Positions 1 to 10,035 are shown, numbered from the stretch's first letter. The stretch: DNA of 60,826 nt from Saprospiraceae bacterium (GCA_020631355.1 JAHDHL010000020.1:41196-102021), one strand, 5' to 3'. Program-made: numbers and translations. Notes: a model not told the origin generated them from the sequence alone.

Positions 1-121
1 CCTTTTTTCAGAATACTTTTGTGTTAATCGTAGCATGACCCTTGATTTCTTTTATGATGGAGTCCGAAAGATAATCAAAAGGATAGCTTGGTACTAAGAA
101 TTCGCATCCATATGAATGATT

Positions 122-694
122 TTACCAATCATCATTAGATAAGGCTTCTTCGGTAGCATCATGATTCATGGCCTGTTTTAAGTTATTGGCCAACTGTCTG
201 GCATTTTTCTTGGCTTTCGATTTCAGGTCTTTCCATACATCATCCCTCCATTCTTCTTTGGTTAGGGGTACTTTTACATCCTCAGGGCAATAGGATTGTT
301 GAGTAAGGATACCGAAACTATATTTTTTCCGAATAGGGCCATTAGGGATGTGTTCGAAATCCTGCATGGTATATTTGTAGCGTCCGTCCTTGATCATAAC
401 GACTACCGTACACTTGATTTTTCCCTTGACCATCTTGCCACCCGAAATGTCCTTGGCATTGTAATCAAAATACATTTCTCCTACGAGCTGCCCCTTGGAA
501 TTGACAAGTAATTCCATATCCCCATCCGCAGCTTTTTGTTCATACCAATCCTTGGCTCGTTGGAATAATACCTTAGCAGAAACATTTTGGGAAACTTGTT
601 CCACATCCGTGAATGAAATAGCTTTCCCTTGTGCTTGGATATATGATTGGCTGGCTATTCCCATGAGGAATAGCAATAATATTTGCTTAGACAT
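122..694 (-). CDS. Secreted DUF4468-like protein
   Basis: A 190-residue protein with an N-terminal signal peptide (residues 1-22, ending around QAQG). The rest resembles the DUF4468 domain of Bacteroidota secreted proteins: an early stretch with 'AKVLFQRAKDWYEQ', then alternating beta strands and a Lys-rich helical tail. DUF4468 has a predicted TBP-like fold and no established function, so none is assigned. The start at 694 is chosen because it leads directly into the signal peptide. The frame after the TAA stop stays open for another 36 codons down to a TGA at positions 8-10 (see findings). The domain call rests on recall of the family pattern and is moderate. Confidence 0.7.
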   Translation of the reverse strand: MSKQILLLFLMGIASQSYIQAQGKAISFTDVEQVSQNVSAKVLFQRAKDWYEQKAADGDMELLVNSKGQLVGEMYFDYNAKDISGGKMVKGKIKCTVVVMIKDGRYKYTMQDFEHIPNGPIRKKYSFGILTQQSYCPEDVKVPLTKEEWRDDVWKDLKSKAKKNARQLANNLKQAMNHDATEEALSNDDW

Positions 695-757
695 ACCGAC
701 TTGATTTTATTGATGTTCTAAGAACGGTGGGAATAGTTGATTTCTTATGTCAGGGGC

Positions 758-810
758 AAAAAAACTGAATCATCCCGAATGCTGAAATTGATTCTAATTC
801 GGGATGATTC
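758..810 (-). terminator. Intrinsic terminator of the 822-2438 gene
   Basis: A 14-bp perfect stem (767-780 with 797-810) closes a 16-nt loop. On the minus strand it is followed within three bases by seven T (A run at 758-764 on the plus strand). It lies just after the stop of the minus-strand membrane protein gene. Confidence 0.8.
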
Positions 811-821
811 GATGAGAAGGA

Positions 822-2438
822 CTATTGGTCTGTGGTATCTCGTTGCTCCATTTTTAGTGCTTCTAATTCCTTAAGCGCTTCTTGTAGCAACAATTCGACT
901 TTTTGCAAACGGTCTCCATTGCCATCTGTGATAACTGAATCACTGGTAGCGGTATTGCTAGGATTAACATCCGTTACGGTTACCTCCTTATTATGTAGCC
1001 AACTCTCAAAATCTTTCCGATTAGGGAATTCGATCATTTCTCCTCCCTCAGTTGCTTCCACAACCACAGTTGCCGATACCCTGGTCCTGTCCAATGAAGT
1101 AATGGAGAATTTCCAATAAAGTACTTCCTTGTTCTTGACTTTCTTGGTGAGGTAACATGGTTCTAGGGCGACCATTGTTCCGGATGAGCCATCATACCAG
1201 TGGTAACCTTTAAGCGAATAAACCTTGGACATTGCTCCTCTTGGACCGATAATGGGCTCCGTTGTAGGAGGTTCGTACATGGATATTTCCCCTGTTTGGG
1301 CATTCTGATAATATACCCTGAATAATCCTCGACCAGCTCCCTGGGGTTCGGTATCTATGACAAGGTATGTATCGCCACTTTCAGTGTAGATAACCAATGG
1401 ATATTCATTATCCGGAAGATTCGGAATGGAAAGCATACCATCCACTGAAGTAAATGTATTCCAGAATCCTACGGCATAGTCCTGCACATCCACATAGTCA
1501 TTGAATAGGGCCAATGGAGCCATCCACTTTCCTTTGAATCTGGGGTCTGCCTTAATTTCTTCCCTGGAGTAATTCTCGATATTTCCCGCTTCATCAATAA
1601 TGGCTGTACCAGACCAGTATGGAATGAAAAAGAAAGGAAATCCGTACTTGTACTTTATCTTAGGAGCAACTGCATAGAATTTATTTTCCTCTCCCAAGGT
1701 CATATAATGAATCTTAGGATACTTGGCAAAGAAATCATTGAAGTACAATTGACGCTTGATATTATCCGTGTATAACATCTCCTCTCCGATTTCGAAAGGC
1801 TGATTCACCCTTTGGATGACGGTATCTGTTTGGAATCCATCATCGTACTTGACGAATCCCGGATTTTTCTTGAAGTATTGGGGTCTGAGCCCATCAGGTG
1901 TAATTGGTGCTACATATCCGAATCCGTCCTTTTCCAAATAAGGGCGAGTATGGGCCCAATCCACTTTTTCAGTCCTTGCCCTTACGGTACTTTCCATTTG
2001 GTTGTAGGCTACAATCCTTGGTGTGAACCTGAATACATCCTTGTTGATGGGAACGTAGGCATCCAATTCTTCTACATCACTGGCGAATTTTTTATACATA
2101 TAATATTCGGAAACCTTAGTGAATAGCATGGTCCCGAATATGAATATAGCCATGGCAATGGAACCATAAACGATGCCTGATACCTGGTTTTTCTTGGAGT
2201 AGGCCAATAATGCCCTGTAAATGAAAAATATGAAGAATGCTCCAAGTAACAGATAAGGTAAGCCCTCCAGTAGGAAATTGAAGAAGAAGCCATTAACGAA
2301 ACTAGGATCGACAAAATAGAAGATGACTACGAATAGAACAGTGAATAAGACCGTCCTACCGAGCCATTTTTTCATAAATTTCTTAATATCAAAATCCTCG
2401 AGATTTATTTCCCTGCGTTGGTTGTTACGATTCGACAT
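822..2438 (-). CDS. Membrane protein with large extracytoplasmic domain, unknown function
   Basis: A 538-residue protein I do not recognise. The first ~25 residues are polar and basic. Three hydrophobic segments follow at about residues 29-47, 58-75 and 87-106. The rest (about 110-500) is a large soluble region rich in Tyr, Phe and Pro, and the last ~30 residues form a short predicted coiled coil (leucine-rich heptads before the final DTTDQ). The arrangement suggests a protein anchored in the inner membrane with its main domain outside the cytoplasm. It is followed by its own terminator and is divergent from the permease gene at 2599, so it is probably monocistronic. No catalytic motif is evident. 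Confidence 0.75.
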   Translation of the reverse strand: MSNRNNQRREINLEDFDIKKFMKKWLGRTVLFTVLFVVIFYFVDPSFVNGFFFNFLLEGLPYLLLGAFFIFFIYRALLAYSKKNQVSGIVYGSIAMAIFIFGTMLFTKVSEYYMYKKFASDVEELDAYVPINKDVFRFTPRIVAYNQMESTVRARTEKVDWAHTRPYLEKDGFGYVAPITPDGLRPQYFKKNPGFVKYDDGFQTDTVIQRVNQPFEIGEEMLYTDNIKRQLYFNDFFAKYPKIHYMTLGEENKFYAVAPKIKYKYGFPFFFIPYWSGTAIIDEAGNIENYSREEIKADPRFKGKWMAPLALFNDYVDVQDYAVGFWNTFTSVDGMLSIPNLPDNEYPLVIYTESGDTYLVIDTEPQGAGRGLFRVYYQNAQTGEISMYEPPTTEPIIGPRGAMSKVYSLKGYHWYDGSSGTMVALEPCYLTKKVKNKEVLYWKFSITSLDRTRVSATVVVEATEGGEMIEFPNRKDFESWLHNKEVTVTDVNPSNTATSDSVITDGNGDRLQKVELLLQEALKELEALKMEQRDTTDQ

Positions 2439-2598
2439 ATTTAATTCAGTTAGTATTCTCCTTTTGTTGCATCATTAGGATGGAATTGTAGGGAATGGAA
2501 TTGTATTTCCATTTTACAAGAACCAAGCTAACAATGATTCGTTAACATTAAAGCTCTAATATTGATAACTATAGTACAAGTCTAAGCTACAAAAAGAT

Positions 2599-3771
2599 AT
2601 GTCATTCCGACGAATGCTTGGGATGTTTATACAAATACTTCATCTTTACATTATGAAAACAATTCTTTCACTGTTTTCCTATAAGAGGGTTGTGATTGGT
2701 AATATTATTATTCCCATTCTATTGGGCTTTCTTTTTCTGACCTTATTAGGTAAGAATATTTCTCATCGACTTAATTATTTTGACACTACATTCAGTCTGG
2801 GTCTGGTAAATCTGGAGGCAGACAATGAATTGATACAATTCATTAAGAATCGTAAGGACATCATTTTGGAGGAAGGATTGGACGAGCAGATTGTCAGGGA
2901 AAAAGTCAGAAAAAAAGAATTGGATTTGGGATTGATTATTCCCCAGGATTTCAATAAGAAAATTGCTGAGGGAAAACAGGTGGAATTACAATTGTACCAT
3001 AGGAATAATACCTCTGATATCAATGATCTTTCTTCATCTATTTCCAGATTTGAAACCAAGGTGATAAGGACAAGACTGGATAGTTTTAACCTAAGCATGA
3101 ATTATGTGAACCCGGTAGTGGTTAAGGAGACAAACACCCAGGATTTTATCAAGGAAATCAATCAGAATGTGGGGAATTATACACCTTTATTGGTGTTTGT
3201 TATAGGTTTGTTGAGTTTGGTCTGGCCAAGTATGATTTTATATTCTTCCGTGAGGAAAAAGAATAGAATCGGTGAAGCATCTTATATCTCCCAATTCTTA
3301 GCTATTTCATTATTCGGAGTTATGGGAGCATTATTCTTTATTTTGGGAATGTGGTGTTCGATTTGGTTTTCGAATGGACATCCATCTTTCCTTGTGGGAA
3401 TAATGAAGAAAATATTTTCTATGGGAGGAATGCTGAACCTGACATGGATATTATTCCTCACCCAATTTTTTGCAATAGGTATACTGAATACATTAAATCA
3501 TAAGGCCAAGACTCCTGTAGGTGCTTTTGGAATATCTTTCTTTGTCATGAGTTGCTTTTTGGTAATTCTACTGGCAACATCCGTATTATTATCCAATTGG
3601 GAAAATATATCTTACAGTATTGTTTTGTTTCCTTTTTCCAATGCAATAGGAATGAGCAAGCATATTTTTATAGAAGAAGGAATCAGTTGGTCCCTAATTT
3701 TGTTATTCATAATAGGTACACTTGTGTGGGGTGGGGCCAGTTTCCTTATTTCAAAGAAAATCATCCAATAA
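2599..3771 (+). CDS. ABC-2-type transporter permease (orphan)
   Basis: A 390-residue integral membrane protein with the ABC-2 permease layout: a short cytoplasmic N-terminus, one transmembrane helix (about 34-55), a soluble extracytoplasmic domain (about 60-195) and a C-terminal block of five to six hydrophobic helices (about 197-390). Such proteins export drugs, polysaccharides or lipids with a separate ATPase, but no ATPase gene lies nearby. Several in-frame ATGs occur at the N-terminus (2599, 2614, 2623, 2653). The longest is kept because a cytoplasmic leader before helix 1 is usual; 2653 remains possible. priA follows at once, so the two may be cotranscribed. Confidence 0.7.
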   Translation: MSFRRMLGMFIQILHLYIMKTILSLFSYKRVVIGNIIIPILLGFLFLTLLGKNISHRLNYFDTTFSLGLVNLEADNELIQFIKNRKDIILEEGLDEQIVREKVRKKELDLGLIIPQDFNKKIAEGKQVELQLYHRNNTSDINDLSSSISRFETKVIRTRLDSFNLSMNYVNPVVVKETNTQDFIKEINQNVGNYTPLLVFVIGLLSLVWPSMILYSSVRKKNRIGEASYISQFLAISLFGVMGALFFILGMWCSIWFSNGHPSFLVGIMKKIFSMGGMLNLTWILFLTQFFAIGILNTLNHKAKTPVGAFGISFFVMSCFLVILLATSVLLSNWENISYSIVLFPFSNAIGMSKHIFIEEGISWSLILLFIIGTLVWGGASFLISKKIIQ

Positions 3772-3775
3772 TAAT

Positions 3776-6262
3776 TTGAATCCTGAACTTTTCATACCAG
3801 AAACAAATCCCGAATACTTCGCTACGGTCATATTGCCCATAGCCGTTAAGAAAACATATACCTATGCTGTTCCATCAGATATGGTTCATTTAATCAAGTT
3901 TGGAGTTAGGGTAGAAGTTTCCTTTGGTAAGAATAAGTTATATGCTGGCATTGTACAGGCGATTAGTAAGGAATCTCCCGGATATAAGACCAAACAAATC
4001 ATATCCGTTATAGATGAGGAACCAGTCATTACCAAGGAACAATTAAAACTATGGCAATGGATGGCCAATTACTATTGTTGTACCCTAGGTGAGGTCATGA
4101 ATGCATCATTGCCCTCTGGATTGAAATTGGCAAGTGAAACACGGATTGTTCTGGGACCATTCTATGATGAATTCCTAGATAGCGAAATCCTTACGGACAG
4201 TGAATTCATTATTGCAGAGGCATTGACACTGCAAAACGAACTTCGCATTTCTGACGTAAAGAAAATCCTGAATAAAAAAACGATTTATCCGATTATCAAG
4301 AGCTTATTGGATAAGAAAGTGATTTATCTCTACGAAGAATTACAGGAAAAATTCAAGGCCAAAACCATATCATGTGTTAGGTTCCAAGAACCGTATGCCT
4401 CTGATTCTGATACCATCAAGGAGGCTTTTGAAAAAGCCAAACGGTCCATCAAGCAACAAGAAGCTCTACTGGCCTATATTCAATTGAGTAAGAAACAGGA
4501 TTTTGTAAGGAGACAAGAAATATATTCCCTTGCAGGAGTGGATGCCGCAGTTGTCAAAGCCTTGGAAAAGAAAGGTATTTTTGAAATATATAAAAGAGAA
4601 GTAAGCCGACTCGGAGGTTATGATGAGGAAATAACGGATATCAGTACCTTATCAGAACAACAAATTCGTGCGCTGGAAGAAATTGATTCTTATCATCAGG
4701 AAAAGAATATTCTTTTATTACATGGAGTTACTGGAAGTGGTAAGACCAGGGTTTACATAGAATTGATAAAACAAGCTCTGGAACGTGGCGAACAGGTATT
4801 GTACTTACTACCCGAGATTGCTTTGACCACACAAATCGTATCCAGGCTGCAAAAGATTTTTGGTGAGCAAATCCTTGTTTATCATAGTCGGATGAATAAC
4901 AACGAAAGGGTGGAATTATGGAAATCAGCCAATAAGGGACATCCTATTCTTCTAGGAGCGAGATCCAGTCTGTTCCTACCTTTCAAGAATTTGAAACTTA
5001 TTATCGTGGATGAGGAACATGACCCCTCATTCAAGCAAAACGAACCTGCTCCAAGATATAATGCAAGGGATACTGCCGTATACATGTCAAGTATCTACGA
5101 TGCCAAGGTCGTTTTGGGAACGGCCACTCCCTCATTGGAAACCTACAGGAATGTATTGGCATCCAAATACGGTTTGGTGAAAATGGAAGAACGATTCGGA
5201 GGTGTATCATTACCGGAGGTCGTATTGGCGGATATGAAAGAAGAATCCAAGAATCGCCAAATGCAATCCCATTTTACGAATACCTTGATAGAAGAACTGA
5301 AAGGAGCCTTGTCCAGAGGAGAACAGGCTATTCTATTCCAGAATAGGAGAGGGTATTCCCCTACGGTAATGTGCAAGACTTGTGGATGGAAATCGGAATG
5401 TGTCCATTGTGATGTGAGTTTGACATACCATAAATATTCCGATCATCTTAGATGCCACTATTGTGGATATATGGCACATGTTCCGGAATCCTGTCCTGCT
5501 TGTGGGAATGTACATATGGATTTGAAAGGCTTTGGTACGGAAAAGATAGCGGACGAACTCCAAATTTATATGCCTGAGGGAACACAGATTGCAAGAATGG
5601 ATTGGGATACGGTAAAGGGGAAGCATGCCCTGTCAAAGCTAATCAACGATTTCGAGGAAAAACGGATTGATATTCTTGTTGGAACCCAAATGGTGACCAA
5701 GGGATTGGATTTTGATAATGTGGGTGTCGTAGGTATTCTCAGTGCGGACCACCTGATTCACTTCCCTGATTTCAGAGCCAGTGAAAGAGCATTCCAGTTG
5801 ATGTTACAAGTCAGTGGTCGGGCTGGTAGGAAACACAAACAAGGTAAGGTCATCATACAAACCTACCAAAAAGACCATCCTTTAATCAAGGAAGTACTTA
5901 CGAATAATTTCAGGTCTTTTCTCAAAAGGGAAATGACCGAAAGAAGGGATTTCAGATATCCCCCATTCCAAAGTATGATTAAGATCAGCCTCAAACATAA
6001 AAAACGAGGTACGGTCCAGCAAGCAGCAGAGTATTTTGCGAATGAACTGAGGATGAAATTCAAGACACAGGTGGTCGGGCCTGCCGAACCAGGTATTCCT
6101 AGGGTTCGGTCATTATATATTCAGGATATCATGTTGAAATTGGATAAAAAATCACAATTGTTGCGGCATGCCAAGGAACAGATTCACCAAATTCAGAACG
6201 CCTTGCAAAAAACAAAAGGGTTCACTACCGTAAGAATCATAGTGGATGTGGACCCATACTGA
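3776..6262 (+). CDS. priA: Primosomal protein N' (PriA helicase)
   Basis: PriA is the 3'-5' helicase that reloads the replisome at stalled forks. The sequence has the N-terminal DNA-binding region beginning near 'ATVILPIAVKKTYTYAVP', a Walker A motif GVTGSGKT, a DEEH Walker B box about 95 residues later, and four CxxC pairs (CKTC, CVHC, CHYC, CPAC) that bind two zinc ions. These lie at about residues 317-324, 412-415 and 533-576 when counted from the TTG at 3776. That TTG is preferred because it follows the upstream stop by four bases and gives a family-typical N-terminus. The ATG at 3722 would overlap the permease gene by 50 nt. Length (about 828) suits Bacteroidota PriA. Confidence 0.95.
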   Translation: MNPELFIPETNPEYFATVILPIAVKKTYTYAVPSDMVHLIKFGVRVEVSFGKNKLYAGIVQAISKESPGYKTKQIISVIDEEPVITKEQLKLWQWMANYYCCTLGEVMNASLPSGLKLASETRIVLGPFYDEFLDSEILTDSEFIIAEALTLQNELRISDVKKILNKKTIYPIIKSLLDKKVIYLYEELQEKFKAKTISCVRFQEPYASDSDTIKEAFEKAKRSIKQQEALLAYIQLSKKQDFVRRQEIYSLAGVDAAVVKALEKKGIFEIYKREVSRLGGYDEEITDISTLSEQQIRALEEIDSYHQEKNILLLHGVTGSGKTRVYIELIKQALERGEQVLYLLPEIALTTQIVSRLQKIFGEQILVYHSRMNNNERVELWKSANKGHPILLGARSSLFLPFKNLKLIIVDEEHDPSFKQNEPAPRYNARDTAVYMSSIYDAKVVLGTATPSLETYRNVLASKYGLVKMEERFGGVSLPEVVLADMKEESKNRQMQSHFTNTLIEELKGALSRGEQAILFQNRRGYSPTVMCKTCGWKSECVHCDVSLTYHKYSDHLRCHYCGYMAHVPESCPACGNVHMDLKGFGTEKIADELQIYMPEGTQIARMDWDTVKGKHALSKLINDFEEKRIDILVGTQMVTKGLDFDNVGVVGILSADHLIHFPDFRASERAFQLMLQVSGRAGRKHKQGKVIIQTYQKDHPLIKEVLTNNFRSFLKREMTERRDFRYPPFQSMIKISLKHKKRGTVQQAAEYFANELRMKFKTQVVGPAEPGIPRVRSLYIQDIMLKLDKKSQLLRHAKEQIHQIQNALQKTKGFTTVRIIVDVDPY

Positions 6263-6388
6263 TTTTTTGACTGGATTAATATGTAATTTTGTAATACATT
6301 TAAAGCGTGTTCAAAGATTGTATTTGGATAACAATCAGAACAATTTCTTAGGATTGAGCTTCACTTTCAAAAAGAATCCCTCCCAGGT

Positions 6389-7681
6389 ATGACTTGGATT
6401 ATTGTTGGTATTATTACAACTTTGATACTCTCCGCAGTGTTTTCTGGGATGGAGATTGCATTTATTTCCGCAGGTAAGCTCAATGTGGAAATCCAAAAGA
6501 ACACAGGGTCGAAACGAGGTAGCATCATTGCTAACTTTTTTGATAATCCCAATGATTTCCTGAGTACGATGTTGGTAGGGAATAATATTTCCTTGGTTGT
6601 ATTTTCTTCTCTCTTGGGATTGCTGTTGAATCCTACCTTAGAACCTTTTTTTAAGAAATGGTTCCCGAATGTCCCCGAAGACTTTGTGACTGTTATTCCA
6701 CTAACACTGATTACAACGATTATCGTATTGATTTTCGGAGAATTCCTACCTAAGATTTTCTTTCGGTTGTTTGCGGATAAGATTCTTTTCTTTTTGGTCT
6801 ATCCGGTTGCTTTCTTCAAATTCATCCTCACACCAATCTCATGGTTGATGGTGAGTCTATCCGAACGCTTGTTGAAATTGTTCTTCAAGGTTCCCCTTGA
6901 AGAAGCAGAAGATGTGTTTACTCGTTTGGATTTGGCCAAATTCGTCGAATCTACCAGCTCCGGGGATAAGTCCGAAGTCATTCTGGATACAGAAATGTTC
7001 AGTAATGTACTGGATATGAAACAGACCCGTGTAAGGAACTGTATGATTCCTCGTACAGAAATCGAAGCTGCCGAAATCAATGATAGTGTCGAGGATTTAT
7101 TGGAACTATTCATAGAAACCAATTTGTCCAAGATTATTGTTTATAAGGATTCGATAGATGATGTAATTGGTTATGTCCATCACCAACACTTATTGGAAAA
7201 ACCGAAGAATATTCGTTCGGTAATGCGTAAGATTCCAATCATTCCAGAAGCAATGAGAATCCAGAATCTGATGAATCTATTCATTAGGGAACGCATCAGT
7301 ATCGCATGTGTAGTGGATGAATTCGGAGGTACCTCGGGCATCATTACCCTGGAGGATATCCTTGAGGAGATTTTTGGAGAGATAGAGGACGAACATGATA
7401 TGAGCGAGGAGTACCTTGAGGAACAAATCAGTGATTTTGAGTATCGGTTCTCCGGTAGATTGGAAATAGCCCATCTGAATGAGAAGTACGATTTTATCAA
7501 TTTCCCCGAAGGGGAATACTCCACTCTGTCAGGTTATATCGTTATGACAACAGGGACTATTCCGGAGGAAAAGCAATCATTGGAAATGGATGGATATAAA
7601 TTCATTCTGGAAATGATGAGTGAAACCAAAATCGAAACCATACGCGTTTTTGTCTTGAAACGTGATAATGATGAGAAATAA
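6389..7681 (+). CDS. CNNM/CBS-domain membrane protein (HlyC/CorC family, GldE-like)
   Basis: A 430-residue protein with an N-terminal CNNM membrane domain (four hydrophobic segments in residues 1-150, first containing 'SAVFSGMEIAFIS'), a pair of CBS domains (about 200-330, including 'RNCMIPRTEIEAAE' and 'GTSGIITLEDILEEIFGEI') and a C-terminal CorC/HlyC domain (about 345-430). The family covers Mg/Co efflux proteins and, in gliding Bacteroidota, GldE. GldE usually sits beside ssb and gldD, which are absent here, so the GldE name is not given. It lies 126 bp after priA and probably starts its own transcript. Confidence 0.85.
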   Translation: MTWIIVGIITTLILSAVFSGMEIAFISAGKLNVEIQKNTGSKRGSIIANFFDNPNDFLSTMLVGNNISLVVFSSLLGLLLNPTLEPFFKKWFPNVPEDFVTVIPLTLITTIIVLIFGEFLPKIFFRLFADKILFFLVYPVAFFKFILTPISWLMVSLSERLLKLFFKVPLEEAEDVFTRLDLAKFVESTSSGDKSEVILDTEMFSNVLDMKQTRVRNCMIPRTEIEAAEINDSVEDLLELFIETNLSKIIVYKDSIDDVIGYVHHQHLLEKPKNIRSVMRKIPIIPEAMRIQNLMNLFIRERISIACVVDEFGGTSGIITLEDILEEIFGEIEDEHDMSEEYLEEQISDFEYRFSGRLEIAHLNEKYDFINFPEGEYSTLSGYIVMTTGTIPEEKQSLEMDGYKFILEMMSETKIETIRVFVLKRDNDEK

Positions 7682-7748
7682 ATGAAGAATGGGAACCCAT
7701 TCAAATAGATACGAGTACTGATAATACCTAGAATTATCATCAGCAAAT

Positions 7749-9989
7749 ATGAAGCAAAGGATACTAGATTGGTACTATACTTTTCCAATTCAACTGGTTG
7801 TACTCCATTTGAAGAGTAATCTATTTCTGCTTTTTCTTTGGATTGTCACGCTTTTGTTCGCTTGGGGTGAGGTAGGAATGAAGAAAGGATGGATATATCT
7901 TTTCCTTACACCGGAATACTTAGGTGAAGTGGGATTCTGGAGCTTTACCTTGTTAGGAATGACATTCGCAGGCTTTATGGTGACCTGGAATATTACCACC
8001 TATATCCTACACTCCCCGCAATTTCCCTTTCTAGCTTCATTGCAACGTCCCTTTACCAAGTTTTTCATGAACAATGCCTTGGTTCCGTTGACATTCATCA
8101 TCCTTTTCCTTTGGAAACTCATAGACTTTCAATGGCATTATGAATGTTGGGATAGTTGGACGATTTTCTATAATGTTTTGGGTTTTGTCTTTGGTGTATT
8201 CACTACTTTGATATTCACAATTATCTATTTCCAATTCACTAACAAGGATATCTTCAGTTTTATCCAACCGGATGAAAAAAAGAAACCACCTAATCTGACC
8301 AAACCGATTCTCCCCGGAAATCGGGCCACGACATTGGAGTCGGTCAAGAGCCCGAATTATTCACAAGTACGTTCCTATCTGAATGAATCCTTCAAATGGA
8401 GACCTACTCGTATTGTTTCGCATTATGAGGAGAAATATCTCATTAAGGTATTCAGACAGAACCACGCCAATGCCATAGTTGTACAGACAGTGAGTATCAT
8501 GCTTCTGATTATCATGGGATACATGATTGAGAATCCATACTTCAGAATACCTGCCGGGGCCAGTTATTTCATATTCCTTTCCATTATAGCATCTATTGCC
8601 GGGGTCTTGAGTTACTGGCTGCACAAATGGACTACTATCGTAACATTACTCCTTATCCTGTTTGTGAATACCTTGACCAAGCACGAAGTCATCGACCCTA
8701 AGAATAAGGCTTTTGGCTTGGCTTATGACCGTCATCAGGTAGAATATAACTATGATAAGATGAAAGAGATTCATTCTCAGGAAAACATCGAAAAAGATAA
8801 GGAAGAAACCCTGGGGATACTTGATAAATGGAAGTCCCGTTTCAGGAAAAGTAAATTGAAGAAGAAACCTAAATTGGTGATTATCGGAACGAGTGGGGGT
8901 GGACTAAGGGCCTCACTCTGGACCATGCAGGTGCTGCAACAGACCGATAAGGCAACTGGAGGTAGGTTCATGGATCATACCGCACTGATTACGGGAGCCT
9001 CGGGAGGTATGATTAGTGCAGGTTATTATAGGGAATTGTTGCTCAGGAAACGACGAGGTAGTGATATTGACTTGTATGACCAGAGCTACTTGAAGAAATC
9101 AGGAGATGACTTGTTGAATGCAGTAATTTTTACTGTTGTGACCAATGACCTTTTCATGCCTTGGGGCCGATTTGAGGAAAATGGGCAGAAATACCCCAAG
9201 GATAGGGGCTATATCTTCGAATGGCAACTGAATCATAACACGGATCATGTCATGAATAAGAAGCTAGGGGAATACAGGGAACCCGAACTGAATGCGGAGA
9301 TACCCATGATGTTCCTTGCACCAGCTATTGTGAATGATGGTCGGAAACTATTGATTTCTCCGATAGGAGTATCCTACATGGCTACTCCTCCTCATGGCCC
9401 TAATCTGATGGAAATAGGAAGTGATGCCATTGATTTCAGAAAATTAATGGAAGGGAATGACCCCGATAGCCTAAGATTCACAACGGCAATAAGAGCCAAT
9501 GCTTCGTTTCCTTATATCCTACCGAATGTGGCAATGCCCACAGAACCCAGAATAGAACTGGCTGATGCAGGTTTTATGGATAATATGGGACTGAATTCAG
9601 GACATCGTTTCATCCATGTGTTTCAGGATTGGATCAAGGAAAACACAAGTGGGGTCGTTTTTGTGGTGATACGTGGCTCCGCACCACAGGATAAGCCCAT
9701 TTCAGAACGTCAGGGTTTTGTGGAATCAGCTGTGAATCCAGTCAGGATTATGAGGAGGATTGTGGATATACAGGATTTTGAACAGGATAATCTACTGAGC
9801 TATACATTGGATATTTTCGGAGAGGAATTCGTTGACTTTATTCCCTTCACATATAAGGAGGGAGAAGATTCCAATCCTGCATCAATGAGCTTACACCTCA
9901 CGGAAAGAGAAAAAATTGATATTATCAATGCATATTATAATGATGAGAATCAAGAAAGCCTGAAACGACTCAAGGAGGCTTTGCGATAG
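7749..9989 (+). CDS. Membrane-anchored patatin-like phospholipase
   Basis: A 746-residue protein. The first ~310 residues carry about six hydrophobic segments in two groups (near 20-120 and 235-310). The C-terminal part is a patatin-type acyl hydrolase: a glycine-rich oxyanion loop 'GTSGGGLRAS' near 380, the nucleophile elbow GASGG with Ser418, and the catalytic Asp in 'DAGFMDN' at 606. Patatins use a Ser-Asp dyad to cleave acyl chains from lipids. The Ser elbow has Gly-Gly after the nucleophile where many patatins have Ala-Gly. The domain order suggests a cytoplasmic lipase attached to a multi-pass anchor. Membrane lipid remodelling is an inference. Confidence 0.85.
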   Translation: MKQRILDWYYTFPIQLVVLHLKSNLFLLFLWIVTLLFAWGEVGMKKGWIYLFLTPEYLGEVGFWSFTLLGMTFAGFMVTWNITTYILHSPQFPFLASLQRPFTKFFMNNALVPLTFIILFLWKLIDFQWHYECWDSWTIFYNVLGFVFGVFTTLIFTIIYFQFTNKDIFSFIQPDEKKKPPNLTKPILPGNRATTLESVKSPNYSQVRSYLNESFKWRPTRIVSHYEEKYLIKVFRQNHANAIVVQTVSIMLLIIMGYMIENPYFRIPAGASYFIFLSIIASIAGVLSYWLHKWTTIVTLLLILFVNTLTKHEVIDPKNKAFGLAYDRHQVEYNYDKMKEIHSQENIEKDKEETLGILDKWKSRFRKSKLKKKPKLVIIGTSGGGLRASLWTMQVLQQTDKATGGRFMDHTALITGASGGMISAGYYRELLLRKRRGSDIDLYDQSYLKKSGDDLLNAVIFTVVTNDLFMPWGRFEENGQKYPKDRGYIFEWQLNHNTDHVMNKKLGEYREPELNAEIPMMFLAPAIVNDGRKLLISPIGVSYMATPPHGPNLMEIGSDAIDFRKLMEGNDPDSLRFTTAIRANASFPYILPNVAMPTEPRIELADAGFMDNMGLNSGHRFIHVFQDWIKENTSGVVFVVIRGSAPQDKPISERQGFVESAVNPVRIMRRIVDIQDFEQDNLLSYTLDIFGEEFVDFIPFTYKEGEDSNPASMSLHLTEREKIDIINAYYNDENQESLKRLKEALR

Positions 9990-10035
9990 TTCTTGTTTGG
10001 ATTCTTATATCATTTCTTTAAAATCATGCCTTACC

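Noticed and set aside
6284-6291. -7 box TAATTTTG before the CNNM/CBS gene
   Set aside because: Its TTTG partner is only 14 nt upstream, too close for the Bacteroidota pattern.
9997-10035. Upstream TTG start for the glutamate-synthase-like gene
   Set aside because: The extra residues are not family-like and the ATG at 10036 leads directly into the first membrane helix.
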